Below are positions 8,291 through 17,071 of a stretch of 43,687 nucleotides of DNA, in pieces. Each line of letters begins with the position of its first letter. Position 1 is the stretch's first letter. The DNA is taken from contig CAZDGF010000031.1 of the NCBI GenBank assembly GCA_964505065.1, forward strand, positions 1-43,687, given 5' to 3'. A program made the position numbers and the translations under genes. Source of the stretch: JABMMZ01 sp964505065. GTDB taxonomy: Bacteria; Bacteroidota; Bacteroidia; NS11-12g; UBA955. The notes beneath the pieces were generated by a model that saw nothing but the letters and a program-made list of their open reading frames with translations, made no database searches and had not been told where the DNA came from.

Positions 8291-9361
8291 TTATTTGATG
8301 TATCTAAAATCGTGTCCCGATTTTAAATTAATAACAAACTGATACATCAAATCTATTACTTTTTCAACATCATCTTTGCTCACTGTTTCTACCGTTGTGT
8401 GCATATATTTTAAAGGTAAAGATATTAATGCAGAAGGCACACCCTCGCCACTATAAGCAAAAGCATCGGTATCCGTTCCTGTGCTACGGCTTACAGCTGC
8501 TCGTTGAAATTTTATTTTATTTTTTTCGGCTACATTGATAATCATTTTTAGTAAATTATTTTGCACCGCAGGTCCATAAGTTAAAACGGGTCCTAATCCA
8601 CATTTTTGGTCGCCTTGTTTCTTTTTATCGTACAATGGCGAAGAAGTATCGTGGCATACATCTGTAATAATTGCAACATTTGGTTTTATTGTTCGGCTAA
8701 TCATTTCCGCTCCACGCAAGCCTATTTCTTCTTGCACAGCATTTACCAAATATAGGCTAAAAGGCAGTTTTACTTTGTTTTCTTTCAAGCGTTTGGCTAC
8801 TTCGGCTATCATAAAGCCACCAATACGGTTATCCAAAGCTCTACCTGTTAAATATTTGCCATTTAATTCTGTCAATTCATCTTGAAAAACAGCTACACAA
8901 CCAACATGAACGCCTAATTTTTCTACTTCTTCTTTTTTACTGCAACCAAGGTCAATAAAAATATTATCAGGAGTAGGTACAATATCTTTATCCGCATGGC
9001 GCACATGTATAGCAGGCCAGCCAAATACGCCTTTTACTATACCTTTTTCAGTGTAAATATTTACACGCATAGAGGGTGCTATAATATGGTCGCTACCGCC
9101 ATTGCGGGTAACATATACATAGCCATCATCGGTTATATATTTTACAAACCACGAAATTTCATCTGCATGGGCTTCAAGCACCACTTTATATTCCTTTTCA
9201 GGATTTATAATAGCTGCAACCGAGCCATAATTATCAGAAATATAGCTATCGGAATATTGTTTCATATACTCCAGCCATATTTTTTGCCCATTGGTTTCAA
9301 AACCAGTAGGAGAGGCATTGTTTAAATATTCCTCAAGAAATTTTTTACTCTTTTTATCCAT
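8291..9361 (-). CDS. M42-family metallopeptidase (glutamyl aminopeptidase/endoglucanase M type)
   Basis: The 356-residue protein shows the two-metal centre of family M42: EAHADEI with His65 and Asp67, RALDNRIGG with the bridging Asp177, VQEEIGLRG with Glu211/Glu212, ITDVCHD with Asp234, and a late His in KYMHTTVE. Members remove N-terminal residues from peptides, often as dodecameric cytosolic shells, and are sometimes mislabelled as endoglucanases. It has no signal peptide. It is followed on the same strand by the DUF1801 gene and preceded 15 bp upstream by the DUF3127 gene. Confidence 0.9.
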   Translation of the reverse strand: MDKKSKKFLEEYLNNASPTGFETNGQKIWLEYMKQYSDSYISDNYGSVAAIINPEKEYKVVLEAHADEISWFVKYITDDGYVYVTRNGGSDHIIAPSMRVNIYTEKGIVKGVFGWPAIHVRHADKDIVPTPDNIFIDLGCSKKEEVEKLGVHVGCVAVFQDELTELNGKYLTGRALDNRIGGFMIAEVAKRLKENKVKLPFSLYLVNAVQEEIGLRGAEMISRTIKPNVAIITDVCHDTSSPLYDKKKQGDQKCGLGPVLTYGPAVQNNLLKMIINVAEKNKIKFQRAAVSRSTGTDTDAFAYSGEGVPSALISLPLKYMHTTVETVSKDDVEKVIDLMYQFVINLKSGHDFRYIK

Positions 9362-9376
9362 TTTTAATTGAAAAAA

Positions 9377-9760
9377 TTAAAATGGTAAATCATCGTTTGA
9401 TACCTCGCCACCAAAATCTGCTGATTCTTCCATAACAGGAGGCGCAGTATTGGTAGTGGCTGTCATTGTATTGTTAGAAGAACTCCCTGAAGCACTAGCG
9501 GCTTCTATTTTCCAAAATCTTAAATCGGTGTACCAGCGGTTGTTGTACTCTCTACTTTCCACATTCAAAGAGCATTTTACATTTGCACCAATATCATATT
9601 TGGTTAGCTCATCTACCTTATCTGCCCAAGCGCTAATACATACTTTTTTAGGGTATTTGTCTTCTGTTTCAATAATAAATTCTTGTTTTTGCCAACCGCC
9701 TCTATCATTGCTACCTGTTACAATGTCTAATTTTTTGATTATTTTTCCTGAAATTTCCAT
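9377..9760 (-). CDS. DUF3127 protein with SSB-like acidic tail
   Basis: The 127-residue protein consists of an OB-fold-like N-terminal part (about 1-88; MEISGKIIKKLD, WQKQEFIIET, WYTDLRFWKIE), then a Ser/Thr/Ala-rich linker (about 89-112), then the acidic tip SNDDLPF. That layout is the one used by single-stranded DNA-binding protein, whose C-terminal DDxPF recruits partner enzymes. DUF3127 is a common Bacteroidota family without a settled role; nucleic-acid binding is my inference. It is the first gene of a minus-strand run with the M42 peptidase and DUF1801 genes. Confidence 0.82.
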   Translation of the reverse strand: MEISGKIIKKLDIVTGSNDRGGWQKQEFIIETEDKYPKKVCISAWADKVDELTKYDIGANVKCSLNVESREYNNRWYTDLRFWKIEAASASGSSSNNTMTATTNTAPPVMEESADFGGEVSNDDLPF

Positions 9761-9862
9761 AATACCGCAAACCTACAAAATTTTTAATTAAAATTTAACT
9801 TTTTAACGTTTATTAAATCATTTTTTTGGAATTTATCGTATATATTACTTTATTTGCATAGA

Positions 9863-10351
9863 ATGGTAAAACAGGGCATATATTATCTTCAAGATTTACA
9901 ATGGTTTTTAAAAACTATTTCTCAAGAATTTTATACCCAAAAAAATCCTTTGTTTTCTTTCGATAGCTCTATTGGCTCTCATTGTAGGCATGTAATAGAA
10001 TTTTACACCCAGTTTTTAAATTTTTACTCTACCAATGAAATTAACTATGATGATAGGCAAAGAGATTTAAGCATAGAAACCGAGCTTAAAACAGCTATTG
10101 TTAAATTGGATAACATACAAAATATATTAGCTAATACTGATTTTGTGTTTGAAAAACAACTTGAATTGGTAAATAACCATGCGCTAACTACAACTACTAT
10201 TGGGCGAGAAATAAACTATTTAGCAGAACACAATGTACACCATTTAGCAATTATACGCCTTATGGCAGAAGCCTTAAACTTTAGTTTTGCCGATTTGCCT
10301 AATTTTGGCATTGCACACGCTACGCAAGTAGCCCGAATGGCTCAAAATTAA
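9863..10351 (+). CDS. DinB-like four-helix protein
   Basis: I place the start at the ATG at 9863 (MVKQGIYYLQDL), although a TTG nine bases upstream is in frame. The protein is about 162 residues, mostly helical, with SSIGSHCRHVIEFY (near 36-49) and a C-terminal NYLAEHNVHHLAIIRLMAE. This spacing of histidines is that of the metal-binding DinB/YfiT superfamily. The substrate is unknown. It is the first of three closely spaced forward genes, with NRDE following after 12 bp and then ATP-grasp. Confidence 0.78.
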   Translation: MVKQGIYYLQDLQWFLKTISQEFYTQKNPLFSFDSSIGSHCRHVIEFYTQFLNFYSTNEINYDDRQRDLSIETELKTAIVKLDNIQNILANTDFVFEKQLELVNNHALTTTTIGREINYLAEHNVHHLAIIRLMAEALNFSFADLPNFGIAHATQVARMAQN

Positions 10352-10363
10352 TTTATAAAATGT

Positions 10364-11056
10364 ATGTGTATTGCCAGCTTTGTGTTTAAGGAACACCATA
10401 CCATTATTACTTTTAACAGAGATGAAAATAAAAGCAGAATAGCTGAATTTCCCAGTTGGCATACACAAAATAATGATACTTTTTTTTGCCCTATAGATAC
10501 CGAAGGCAAAGGCACTTGGATTGGTTATAATGGCAAAATTATAGCTACTTTGCAAAATGGGGCATTTATAAAACACAAACGCACACCACCATACAGCAAA
10601 AGCAGGGGTATTATTATTAAAGAAATATTGGCTACAACTACAATTGCTCCTTTTTTAAATTTAGATTATTTACAAAATGTTGAGCCTTTTACACTGTCTG
10701 TTTTTAATGTAGAAAATAGAAAAATTACCATTTATAGATTTGATGGCAAAGAAATTTTTATTGAAGAAAAGCCACACAACGAATCGTTTATTTTATGTTC
10801 TTGCACTTTGTACAATGCAAATGCTTACGAAAAAATACAAGAAAATTTTAATCAATTAGATACAGAAAATGCTTTAGATTATTTGCATTTTCATCAACAA
10901 CATGCCATAGGCACAGCAGCCAATACTTTTACCACTTTTGCCGATACTGTTTCTATTACACAATTTGAAATTCAACATTCAATTGGAAAAAATATTAAAG
11001 TAAATTGCACTTATTTAGATTTGGTTAGTCATAAAGAAAAAAAATATACTTTATGA
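10364..11056 (+). CDS. NRDE (TANGO2-like) family protein
   Basis: The 230-residue protein starts MCIASFVFKEHHTIITFNRDEN, the hallmark of the NRDE family, named after Asn-Arg-Asp-Glu (residues 18-21 here). GKGTWIGYNGKIIATLQNGA follows, as in eukaryotic TANGO2 relatives. Cys2 would be exposed after methionine removal, as in Ntn-type hydrolases, but catalysis is unproven for the family. A start at 10360 (ATGTATGTG) is out of frame, so 10364 is the only sensible ATG. Its last four bases overlap the ATP-grasp start (ATGA), which implies translational coupling. Confidence 0.88.
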   Translation: MCIASFVFKEHHTIITFNRDENKSRIAEFPSWHTQNNDTFFCPIDTEGKGTWIGYNGKIIATLQNGAFIKHKRTPPYSKSRGIIIKEILATTTIAPFLNLDYLQNVEPFTLSVFNVENRKITIYRFDGKEIFIEEKPHNESFILCSCTLYNANAYEKIQENFNQLDTENALDYLHFHQQHAIGTAANTFTTFADTVSITQFEIQHSIGKNIKVNCTYLDLVSHKEKKYTL

Positions 11057-12069
11057 AAAAAAAATGGTGGATAAAGCTAACGCAATATGAGTATTACCCT
11101 ATGTGGGCTTTTTATTTTCCATTGTTTCCTTATTTTTTTATTAAAGGTATTTTAAAAGGCAATTTATTTTATTTTACCAATGCCAATCCAGGTGTTGATA
11201 AATTTGGTGGTTTGTTTTTTGATTCAAAAGATGATATTGATAAACAACTGCCACAAACATTGCGTCCCAATGCCTTTTTAGTCCAGCCAAATTTAACTCA
11301 AAATGAATTAAAATCAATAATAAAAAAAGAACAATTAAGTTATCCTATAATTATTAAACCTGATAAAGGCGAGCGTGGAAAAGGGGTTTTAAAATTAAAA
11401 AATGAAAGCGATTTATTTACTGAATTAAACAAAATAGAAATGCCCCATTTGGTGCAAGAATATATCCCGTTTTTGTTAGAATTTGGTGTATTTATAGTGT
11501 ATTTGCCATTGGAAAATAGATTTAAAATTACCTCACTTACCGAAAAGAAATTTTTTGAAGTTGTAGGCAACGGAAAGCATACAATTTCAGAATTAATACG
11601 ACAAAAAAATAGGGGAGTGGTATTTTATAATGAACTGAAAGAAAATAGCAGTTTAAATTTTGAAACTATTCTAAAATTGAATGAAACTATTATTATTCAT
11701 ACGCATGGCAACCATTGCAAAGGCACACAATTTATAGATAGAAGAATGGAAGTAACCACAAAAATGGAAGCCAAATTCAATGAGTTAATGTTCAGCTTAA
11801 ATGGCTTTTATTATGGGCGGTTTGATATAAAAGTAAAATCTATTGCCGATTTAGAAACTTTTGAGCAATTAAAAATTATAGAATTTAATGGTGTAGCGGC
11901 AGAGCCTATCCATATTTACGATAGCAGAATTGGCTATTTTAAAAGCCTTTTTACCTTTATTCACCATTGGCAATATTTAAGTAAAATTAGTATTTATTTA
12001 AAACAGAAAGGCTACAAACCTGCAAGGTTTAAAGATGTGTGGGATAAAATAAGTAGGCGTTATTTTTAA
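11053..12069 (+). CDS. ATP-grasp domain protein
   Basis: The 338-residue protein carries an ATP-grasp core: PIIIKPDKGERGKGVLKL (about 97-114) for nucleotide phosphate binding, HLVQEYIP around 133-140, and a late IIEFNGVAAEP near 275 with the metal-binding acidic residues. Before it lies an unusual N-terminus rich in aromatic residues (WWIKLTQYEYYPMWAFYFPLFPYFF) that could lie on the membrane. Such enzymes usually make an amide or peptide-like bond using ATP; the substrate is not evident. It is coupled to the NRDE gene by a 4-bp overlap, and its stop overlaps the toxin gene on the other strand by 4 bp. Confidence 0.82.
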   Translation: MKKKWWIKLTQYEYYPMWAFYFPLFPYFFIKGILKGNLFYFTNANPGVDKFGGLFFDSKDDIDKQLPQTLRPNAFLVQPNLTQNELKSIIKKEQLSYPIIIKPDKGERGKGVLKLKNESDLFTELNKIEMPHLVQEYIPFLLEFGVFIVYLPLENRFKITSLTEKKFFEVVGNGKHTISELIRQKNRGVVFYNELKENSSLNFETILKLNETIIIHTHGNHCKGTQFIDRRMEVTTKMEAKFNELMFSLNGFYYGRFDIKVKSIADLETFEQLKIIEFNGVAAEPIHIYDSRIGYFKSLFTFIHHWQYLSKISIYLKQKGYKPARFKDVWDKISRRYF

Positions 12070-12398
12070 GTTTGGTTTATATCTTTCAATAGTTGCTTTA
12101 ATTCTTTATTTGTTAAATTCTCTTTTTCTGATTTGTCAAAAATTGTAAGCAGATAAATAGTAAAGTCTGTAATAACGATATTAAAAATGACTCTTGAACC
12201 CCCACTTTTGCCTTTTTGTTTTGATGTTATTGCTAACCTTATTTTGTAGCAATTGTTTCCTAAATTTATACCTTGAAAAGGATTAGTACTTAAATTATCT
12301 AAAAGATTTTCTAAATTGCTTTTTATTGATTGATGTTTTTTGGATAATATTTTTAAATCTTTTGCAAATGAGGGAATAGCAATGATTTTATAATTCAT
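12066..12398 (-). CDS. RelE/ParE-family toxin
   Basis: The 110-residue basic protein has the RelE/ParE layout: SFAKDLKILSKKHQSI in the first helices, a central YKIRLAI, KGKSGGSRVIFNIVI and a final IYLLTIFDKSE. Members either cut ribosome-bound mRNA or poison gyrase, and which applies here is not readable. It overlaps the upstream antitoxin gene by 11 bp on the same strand, the usual antitoxin-first order. The 3' end overlaps the convergent ATP-grasp gene by 4 bp. Confidence 0.85.
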   Translation of the reverse strand: MNYKIIAIPSFAKDLKILSKKHQSIKSNLENLLDNLSTNPFQGINLGNNCYKIRLAITSKQKGKSGGSRVIFNIVITDFTIYLLTIFDKSEKENLTNKELKQLLKDINQT

Positions 12399-12594
12399 TT
12401 AATAATTGTTTAACAGGTATGCCTTTTAATTTACCCTCTTTAATTAAGTTTAATTCATCAACAGCATTTTTAATATTTGAAATTAATTCTGCTTTTTCAT
12501 TTGATATTGTTTGAGTTTTTACAAAAGTCAAACCTTTTAATACTTCCATTAAATACAATGCTTTACTATCTTCTATGTCTAAAATCACTTTCAT
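12388..12594 (-). CDS. Antitoxin of a RelE/ParE-type module
   Basis: The 68-residue protein starts MKVILDIEDSKALYLMEVLKGL and ends ELNLIKEGKLKGIPVKQLLNEL. This is the small acidic-then-basic layout typical of antitoxins paired with SGG-type RelE toxins in Bacteroidota. It is probably its own repressor together with the toxin, but I could not identify the operator in 12595-12669. Assignment rests mainly on size and on the 11-bp overlap with a recognisable toxin gene. Confidence 0.8.
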   Translation of the reverse strand: MKVILDIEDSKALYLMEVLKGLTFVKTQTISNEKAELISNIKNAVDELNLIKEGKLKGIPVKQLLNEL

Positions 12595-12669
12595 AGTTAT
12601 ACAATATTTTAATTACAAATGTAATATTTATTGTTCATTTATCCAATATCAATTACTTTTCCTTTACTT

Positions 12670-14298
12670 TTACAATTCCCATTTAGCTACCAATGGCATT
12701 ATTCTTCCCCTGCCATATGCTTTGGAAGTAGTGCGCAATATAGGAGGAGCTTGAAAACGCTTGTATTCATTGCGGTTTACAAGGGTAAGTACTTTTTCTA
12801 CAACAGCTTTTTCATATCCTTTTGCTATAATATTCTCTGCACTTAATTTCCCCTCAATATATAATTTTAAAATACCATCTAAAATTTCATATTCTGGCAA
12901 GCTATCGCTGTCTTTTTGGTTAGGGCGAAGCTCGGCACTTGGGGCTTTATGCAAAATTTCATTTGGAATAATTTCTTTCACTTTATTGATATAATCGCAA
13001 AGTGCATAAACATCTGTTTTATATACATCGCCAATAACGCTAAGGCTACCACACATATCGCCATACAAGGTAGTATAGCCCACACTCATTTCGCTTTTAT
13101 TACTAGTGTTTAGTAAAATATCGCCAAATTTATTGCTATAAGCCATTAGCAATACTGCTCGGCTTCTTGCTTGTAAGTTTTCTTCTGCAATATTAAATGG
13201 CAAATCTTTAAACACAGGTTTTAAAGTTTCTTCATAGCTTTTGTAAATATTTTCAATAGGTAAAATTTGGTAAGGATTACCTAAATTTTCTGAAAGTTTT
13301 AAAGCATCTGCTACACTGCCATCGCTACTAAATTGTGAGGGCATTAATACGGCTGTAACATTTTCTGCACCTATGGCTTGGCTTGCTAAAGTTTGCACCA
13401 AAGCCGAATCTACCCCGCCAGAAGAACCTAAAATAGCTTTCGTAAAACCCATTTTTTCAAAATAATTTTTTAGGCTAAATACCAATGCTTTGTGTAAAGT
13501 TTCTATTCTGTTTTCTTCAATATTTTCAATAGGTTCAGTGTTTTCTTCTAAATTAAAATAAGCTATTTTTTCTTCAAAACTTGGTAACTGAAAAATAGTA
13601 TCTCCATCTTTATTTAACACTACACTATTGCCATCAAAAATTAAATCTGTATGTGTGCCTACTTGGTTTACATAAATTAAAGCTGTATTTGCAAATTGGG
13701 TTTGTTTTTTTAAAATACCCATTCTTTGCTTTAGCTTGCCCTCATTGTATGGCGAGGCAGAAATATTGATGATAAAATCTGGTTTTTGAGCACTTAAATT
13801 TGCCAATGGATTGGTTTTATAACTAAAATCGTCCATACTATTCCATAAATCTTCGCAAATGGTAAGGGCTATTTTTTTATTCTCAATCGTTATCAATTCA
13901 AATTCTGTATTACTTTCAAAGTAGCGAGCCTCATTAAATACATCGTAAGTAGGCAATAGTGTTTTATGTATTGATTTTATGTGTTTACCATTTTGCAAAA
14001 TACAGGCGGCATTGTAAAGTTTTCTACCTAATTCATTGCTGTTTTCTATTGGGCAACCAACAATAACGGTTATGTTTTGGGTATGCGTAGCTATTTCATT
14101 TAAAGCATTTTTACATTTTGCAATAAAATGGGGATAATCCAATAAATCATCTGGCGGATAGCCGCAAATGGCTAATTCGCTAAAAATAATTAAATCAGCC
14201 CCTGCTGCTTTAGCCTCAATTATTGCATTTAATATTTTTCCGGTATTCCCTTTAAAATCGCCAATGGTATAGTTTAATTGAGCAAGCGCAATGTTCAT
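12670..14298 (-). CDS. nadE: Glutamine-dependent NAD(+) synthase
   Basis: The 542-residue two-domain enzyme forms NAD from deamido-NAD, ATP and ammonia released from glutamine. The N-terminal nitrilase-like domain shows the Glu41 (SELAICGYPPDDLL), Lys112 (KTLLPTYDVFNEARYF) and Cys148 (TICEDLW) triad. The C-terminal synthase has the PP-loop SGGVDS (293-298) and NTSNKSEMSVGYTTLYGD. Its size is normal for bacterial two-domain NadE. It follows the outer-membrane barrel gene by 31 bp on the same strand. Confidence 0.95.
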   Translation of the reverse strand: MNIALAQLNYTIGDFKGNTGKILNAIIEAKAAGADLIIFSELAICGYPPDDLLDYPHFIAKCKNALNEIATHTQNITVIVGCPIENSNELGRKLYNAACILQNGKHIKSIHKTLLPTYDVFNEARYFESNTEFELITIENKKIALTICEDLWNSMDDFSYKTNPLANLSAQKPDFIINISASPYNEGKLKQRMGILKKQTQFANTALIYVNQVGTHTDLIFDGNSVVLNKDGDTIFQLPSFEEKIAYFNLEENTEPIENIEENRIETLHKALVFSLKNYFEKMGFTKAILGSSGGVDSALVQTLASQAIGAENVTAVLMPSQFSSDGSVADALKLSENLGNPYQILPIENIYKSYEETLKPVFKDLPFNIAEENLQARSRAVLLMAYSNKFGDILLNTSNKSEMSVGYTTLYGDMCGSLSVIGDVYKTDVYALCDYINKVKEIIPNEILHKAPSAELRPNQKDSDSLPEYEILDGILKLYIEGKLSAENIIAKGYEKAVVEKVLTLVNRNEYKRFQAPPILRTTSKAYGRGRIMPLVAKWEL

Positions 14299-14329
14299 TT
14301 TTAGCTAATAAATAATTTTAGCCGCAAAA

Positions 14330-15073
14330 TTAAAAGAATATACCCAATTCTAAACCAAATACATTGTTTATTACTTTGGCTTTTTTATCGTTGCTAATAT
14401 CTGTAAAGCCATTGTTGAACCGCAAGCCAGCATAAAAACTTGTATTGCCACTCAATCTATATTCAATACCAGCACCTAATATCATAGAGGCACGTAGCAC
14501 ATTAATATTATCTTGGTGTTGAGCAAAATCATACTTATCGTTCTCGTTCAAATTTGGAATATATTTTTCTGAAATTGGAAAAGCCGCAGCGGGAGAAATT
14601 GGAGAAGCTGTGGTAGTAACTTGATTGCCAATAATAAATCCTGGGGCTATGCCTATTTGCCCCCAGTAGCGTATTCCGCCTGTTTCGTTGGTTCTAAATT
14701 TAAAGGTTAAAGGTATTTCTATATACTGCAAATTGTATTTGTAACTTATTTTATCGTAATTGCTTGATACATTATTATTAGATATTGTACCTTTTGCAGT
14801 ATCTTTTAATTTGAAACTATTATTCATAGTTGTAACATTAATTTCGGGCGTAAAAAAATAGTTGTCGGCTAATTTAACATCAGCCATTAAGCCGAATGAA
14901 AAACCAATACCGCTGCCATCTTTTTGAATATTTGATGTTTTTGCTTTTACCCAATTAAAACCTGGGATTATTTTAAAACCGATTCTAAAATCTCTATCAT
15001 CCTGAGCATTAATGTTTTGTAACAAAAATAATGCTGACACTAATAAAAGTGTATTTTTAAACGTTCTATTCAT
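14330..15073 (-). CDS. Outer-membrane beta-barrel protein
   Basis: The 247-residue protein has a signal peptide (MNRTFKNTLLLVSALFLLQNINAQ) and a mature part made of alternating hydrophobic strands, for example RIGFKIIPGFNWVKA, YFFTPEINVTTMNN, YIEIPLTFKFRTN, MILGAGIEYRLSG and SFYAGLRFNNGF. It ends in the aromatic FGLELGIFF, a usual outer-membrane targeting signal. It resembles the small barrel proteins often labelled PorT-like in Bacteroidota, but is not the best PorT candidate here (see 39512). The gldB gene starts only 27 bp away on the other strand. Confidence 0.8.
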   Translation of the reverse strand: MNRTFKNTLLLVSALFLLQNINAQDDRDFRIGFKIIPGFNWVKAKTSNIQKDGSGIGFSFGLMADVKLADNYFFTPEINVTTMNNSFKLKDTAKGTISNNNVSSNYDKISYKYNLQYIEIPLTFKFRTNETGGIRYWGQIGIAPGFIIGNQVTTTASPISPAAAFPISEKYIPNLNENDKYDFAQHQDNINVLRASMILGAGIEYRLSGNTSFYAGLRFNNGFTDISNDKKAKVINNVFGLELGIFF

Positions 15074-15100
15074 AAATTATTATTTTATTTGCATACAAAA

Positions 15101-16123
15101 ATGAAAAAAATATTCCTAACTAACACTACTGCATTTGTATTATTTATTGTTTTAATATCCACAGGCTGTAATTCTAACCGCTTAAATGTAGATGTATCTA
15201 AGATAAAAGTAGAATTGGAGGTGCTTCGCATGGATGAAGATTTATTTGAAAACAAACTAAATACATACCCTGAATTTAATCAAAAGTATAAATACTTTTT
15301 ACAAGATTATGCTTTTGGGATATTGGGATTTGAAGGAAATGATACTGCTGTTTTTGAACAATTAATGTTGTATAAAACAGATATGAATACAAGGAAAATA
15401 TACGATGCTGTAAAAAATCAGTTTGTCGATTTTAAACTTCAAAAAGAAGAATTAACACAAGCGTATAAATATGTAAAATATTATTTTCCTGATATAAAAA
15501 TACCTAAAATTATAACTTATACTGGCTTTAGAGATGGTTTTAGTCTATACATCAATCCTATAGGCGAGGGTTATATTGGTATTGCTACAGATATGTATTT
15601 GGGTTCAAACTACAAGTTTTATGAGTATGCTAAACTAGAACAATTTTGGCGAAAAAACTGCATTCCACAAGCTATAGCCAAAGACAATATGATGGCTTTA
15701 GCCAACGATATGTTTGTATATACCAATAAAGCTGAAACTTTTTTAGATGACATGCTTTATGAAGGTAAATTATTGTATTTTTTAGATGCAACATTGCCCA
15801 AACTGGAAGACCATATAAAAATAGGGCTTACAAAAGAAGAGTTTGAATGGTGTAAAACCCAAGAACACGATATTTGGACATTTATTGTAAAAGAAAAATT
15901 GCTTTACGAAACCAACAAGAAAAAATACAGAAAATTGCTTGACGAAGGACCAAAAACAGTGATGGAAAATGTACCCGAAGGCGCACCTGCCAAGCTTGGC
16001 AGATATGCAGGCTGGATGGCTATTCGCCAATTAATGAATGAAAATAAAGAAATAACTTTAGCTGAATTAATGAAAAATTCAGATGCTAAAGCTTTGCTTC
16101 AAAAAAGTGGATATAAACCTTAG
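15101..16123 (+). CDS. gldB: GldB-like gliding-motility lipoprotein
   Basis: I use the ATG at 15101 (MKKIFLTNTTAFVLFIVLISTGC), giving a lipobox with Cys23; an upstream in-frame TTG at 15089 would only add four residues. The mature part matches GldB: YFLQDYAFGILG near the start, FRDGFSLYINPIGEGYIGIATDMYLG in the middle, and GAPAKLGRYAGWMAIRQLM followed by KNSDAKALLQKSGYKP at the end. GldB is a lipoprotein required for gliding in Flavobacterium and is also present in non-gliding relatives. Together with PorT it points to a type IX secretion and gliding apparatus in this organism. Confidence 0.85.
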   Translation: MKKIFLTNTTAFVLFIVLISTGCNSNRLNVDVSKIKVELEVLRMDEDLFENKLNTYPEFNQKYKYFLQDYAFGILGFEGNDTAVFEQLMLYKTDMNTRKIYDAVKNQFVDFKLQKEELTQAYKYVKYYFPDIKIPKIITYTGFRDGFSLYINPIGEGYIGIATDMYLGSNYKFYEYAKLEQFWRKNCIPQAIAKDNMMALANDMFVYTNKAETFLDDMLYEGKLLYFLDATLPKLEDHIKIGLTKEEFEWCKTQEHDIWTFIVKEKLLYETNKKKYRKLLDEGPKTVMENVPEGAPAKLGRYAGWMAIRQLMNENKEITLAELMKNSDAKALLQKSGYKP

Positions 16124-16170
16124 GTAATTAAAAATTAAGAATTAATAATTAATAATGAAGAATTAATCCA

Positions 16171-17061
16171 TTACACATTCTCATTCAAAGTTGCCAATAA
16201 TTGCATTTTTACTTCTTCATTAACCTTAAATAAAGGCAAACGCACTATGTTTTTACAAATATTTTGTGCTTCTAACAATACTTTTACGCCACTTGGGCTG
16301 CCATCTGCAAATATTAAATTCATGGCATCTAAAAGTTCGTAATGCAATGGTTTAGCCAATTCAAAATTACCTGCTAAACATACATTTATCATAGTACTAA
16401 ACTTTTTAGGATAAGCATTTGCCATTACACTTATTACACCGTCCATTCCCATAGCTATAAAAGGAAGCGTATAAGCATCATCGCCACTTATTACAGCAAA
16501 ATTATTAGGCTTATGTTTAATAATTTCCATACATTGGCTAAAGTTTCCACTTGCTTCTTTTGTGCCAAAAATATTGTTATGTTCTGCCAATTTTAAAGTA
16601 GTATCTACACTAATATTGCTGCCTGTTCGCCCTGGCACATTGTATATCATTATGGGCAGCGGGCTATTGTCTGCCAATTGTTGATAGTGGGCAATAATTC
16701 CATTTTGATTGGGTTTGTTATAGTAAGGGCTAACACTTAAAACGGCACTTATACCTTCAAAATTTTGTGTTTTTAAAGCTTGGCAAAGGCTCAAAGTATC
16801 GTTTCCTCCAATGCCTAATACCAAAGGCAATCTACCATTATTGGTTTCCTTAATACAATCTATAATTTGTTGTTTTTCTGTGGCAGAAACAGTTGCAGTT
16901 TCGCCAGTTGTGCCAAGTATTACAAGATAATTTGTGCCATTTTCTATTTGGTGGTTTACCAATTTTTTTAAGCCATCAAAATCTATTGAAAAATCAGCAT
17001 TGAAAGGTGTTACCAATGCCACACCTGTACCTTTAAATTGTTGTGAAATGCTATGCGCCAT
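16171..17061 (-). CDS. dapA: 4-hydroxy-tetrahydrodipicolinate synthase
   Basis: The enzyme condenses pyruvate and aspartate semialdehyde in the lysine/diaminopimelate pathway. The 296-residue protein shows TTGETATVS (51-59), Tyr140 in YNVPGRTG (140-147) with Arg145 for the substrate carboxylate, and the Schiff-base Lys168 in FGTKEASG. The length is standard. It lies 10 bp downstream of the conserved unknown gene at 17072 on the same strand, so they form an operon, and it converges on gldB. Confidence 0.95.
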   Translation of the reverse strand: MAHSISQQFKGTGVALVTPFNADFSIDFDGLKKLVNHQIENGTNYLVILGTTGETATVSATEKQQIIDCIKETNNGRLPLVLGIGGNDTLSLCQALKTQNFEGISAVLSVSPYYNKPNQNGIIAHYQQLADNSPLPIMIYNVPGRTGSNISVDTTLKLAEHNNIFGTKEASGNFSQCMEIIKHKPNNFAVISGDDAYTLPFIAMGMDGVISVMANAYPKKFSTMINVCLAGNFELAKPLHYELLDAMNLIFADGSPSGVKVLLEAQNICKNIVRLPLFKVNEEVKMQLLATLNENV

Positions 17062-17071
17062 AACTGTATGT

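Noticed and set aside
12631..12994. Plus-strand frames over nadE
   Set aside because: They are antisense shadows of nadE, whose motifs are complete.
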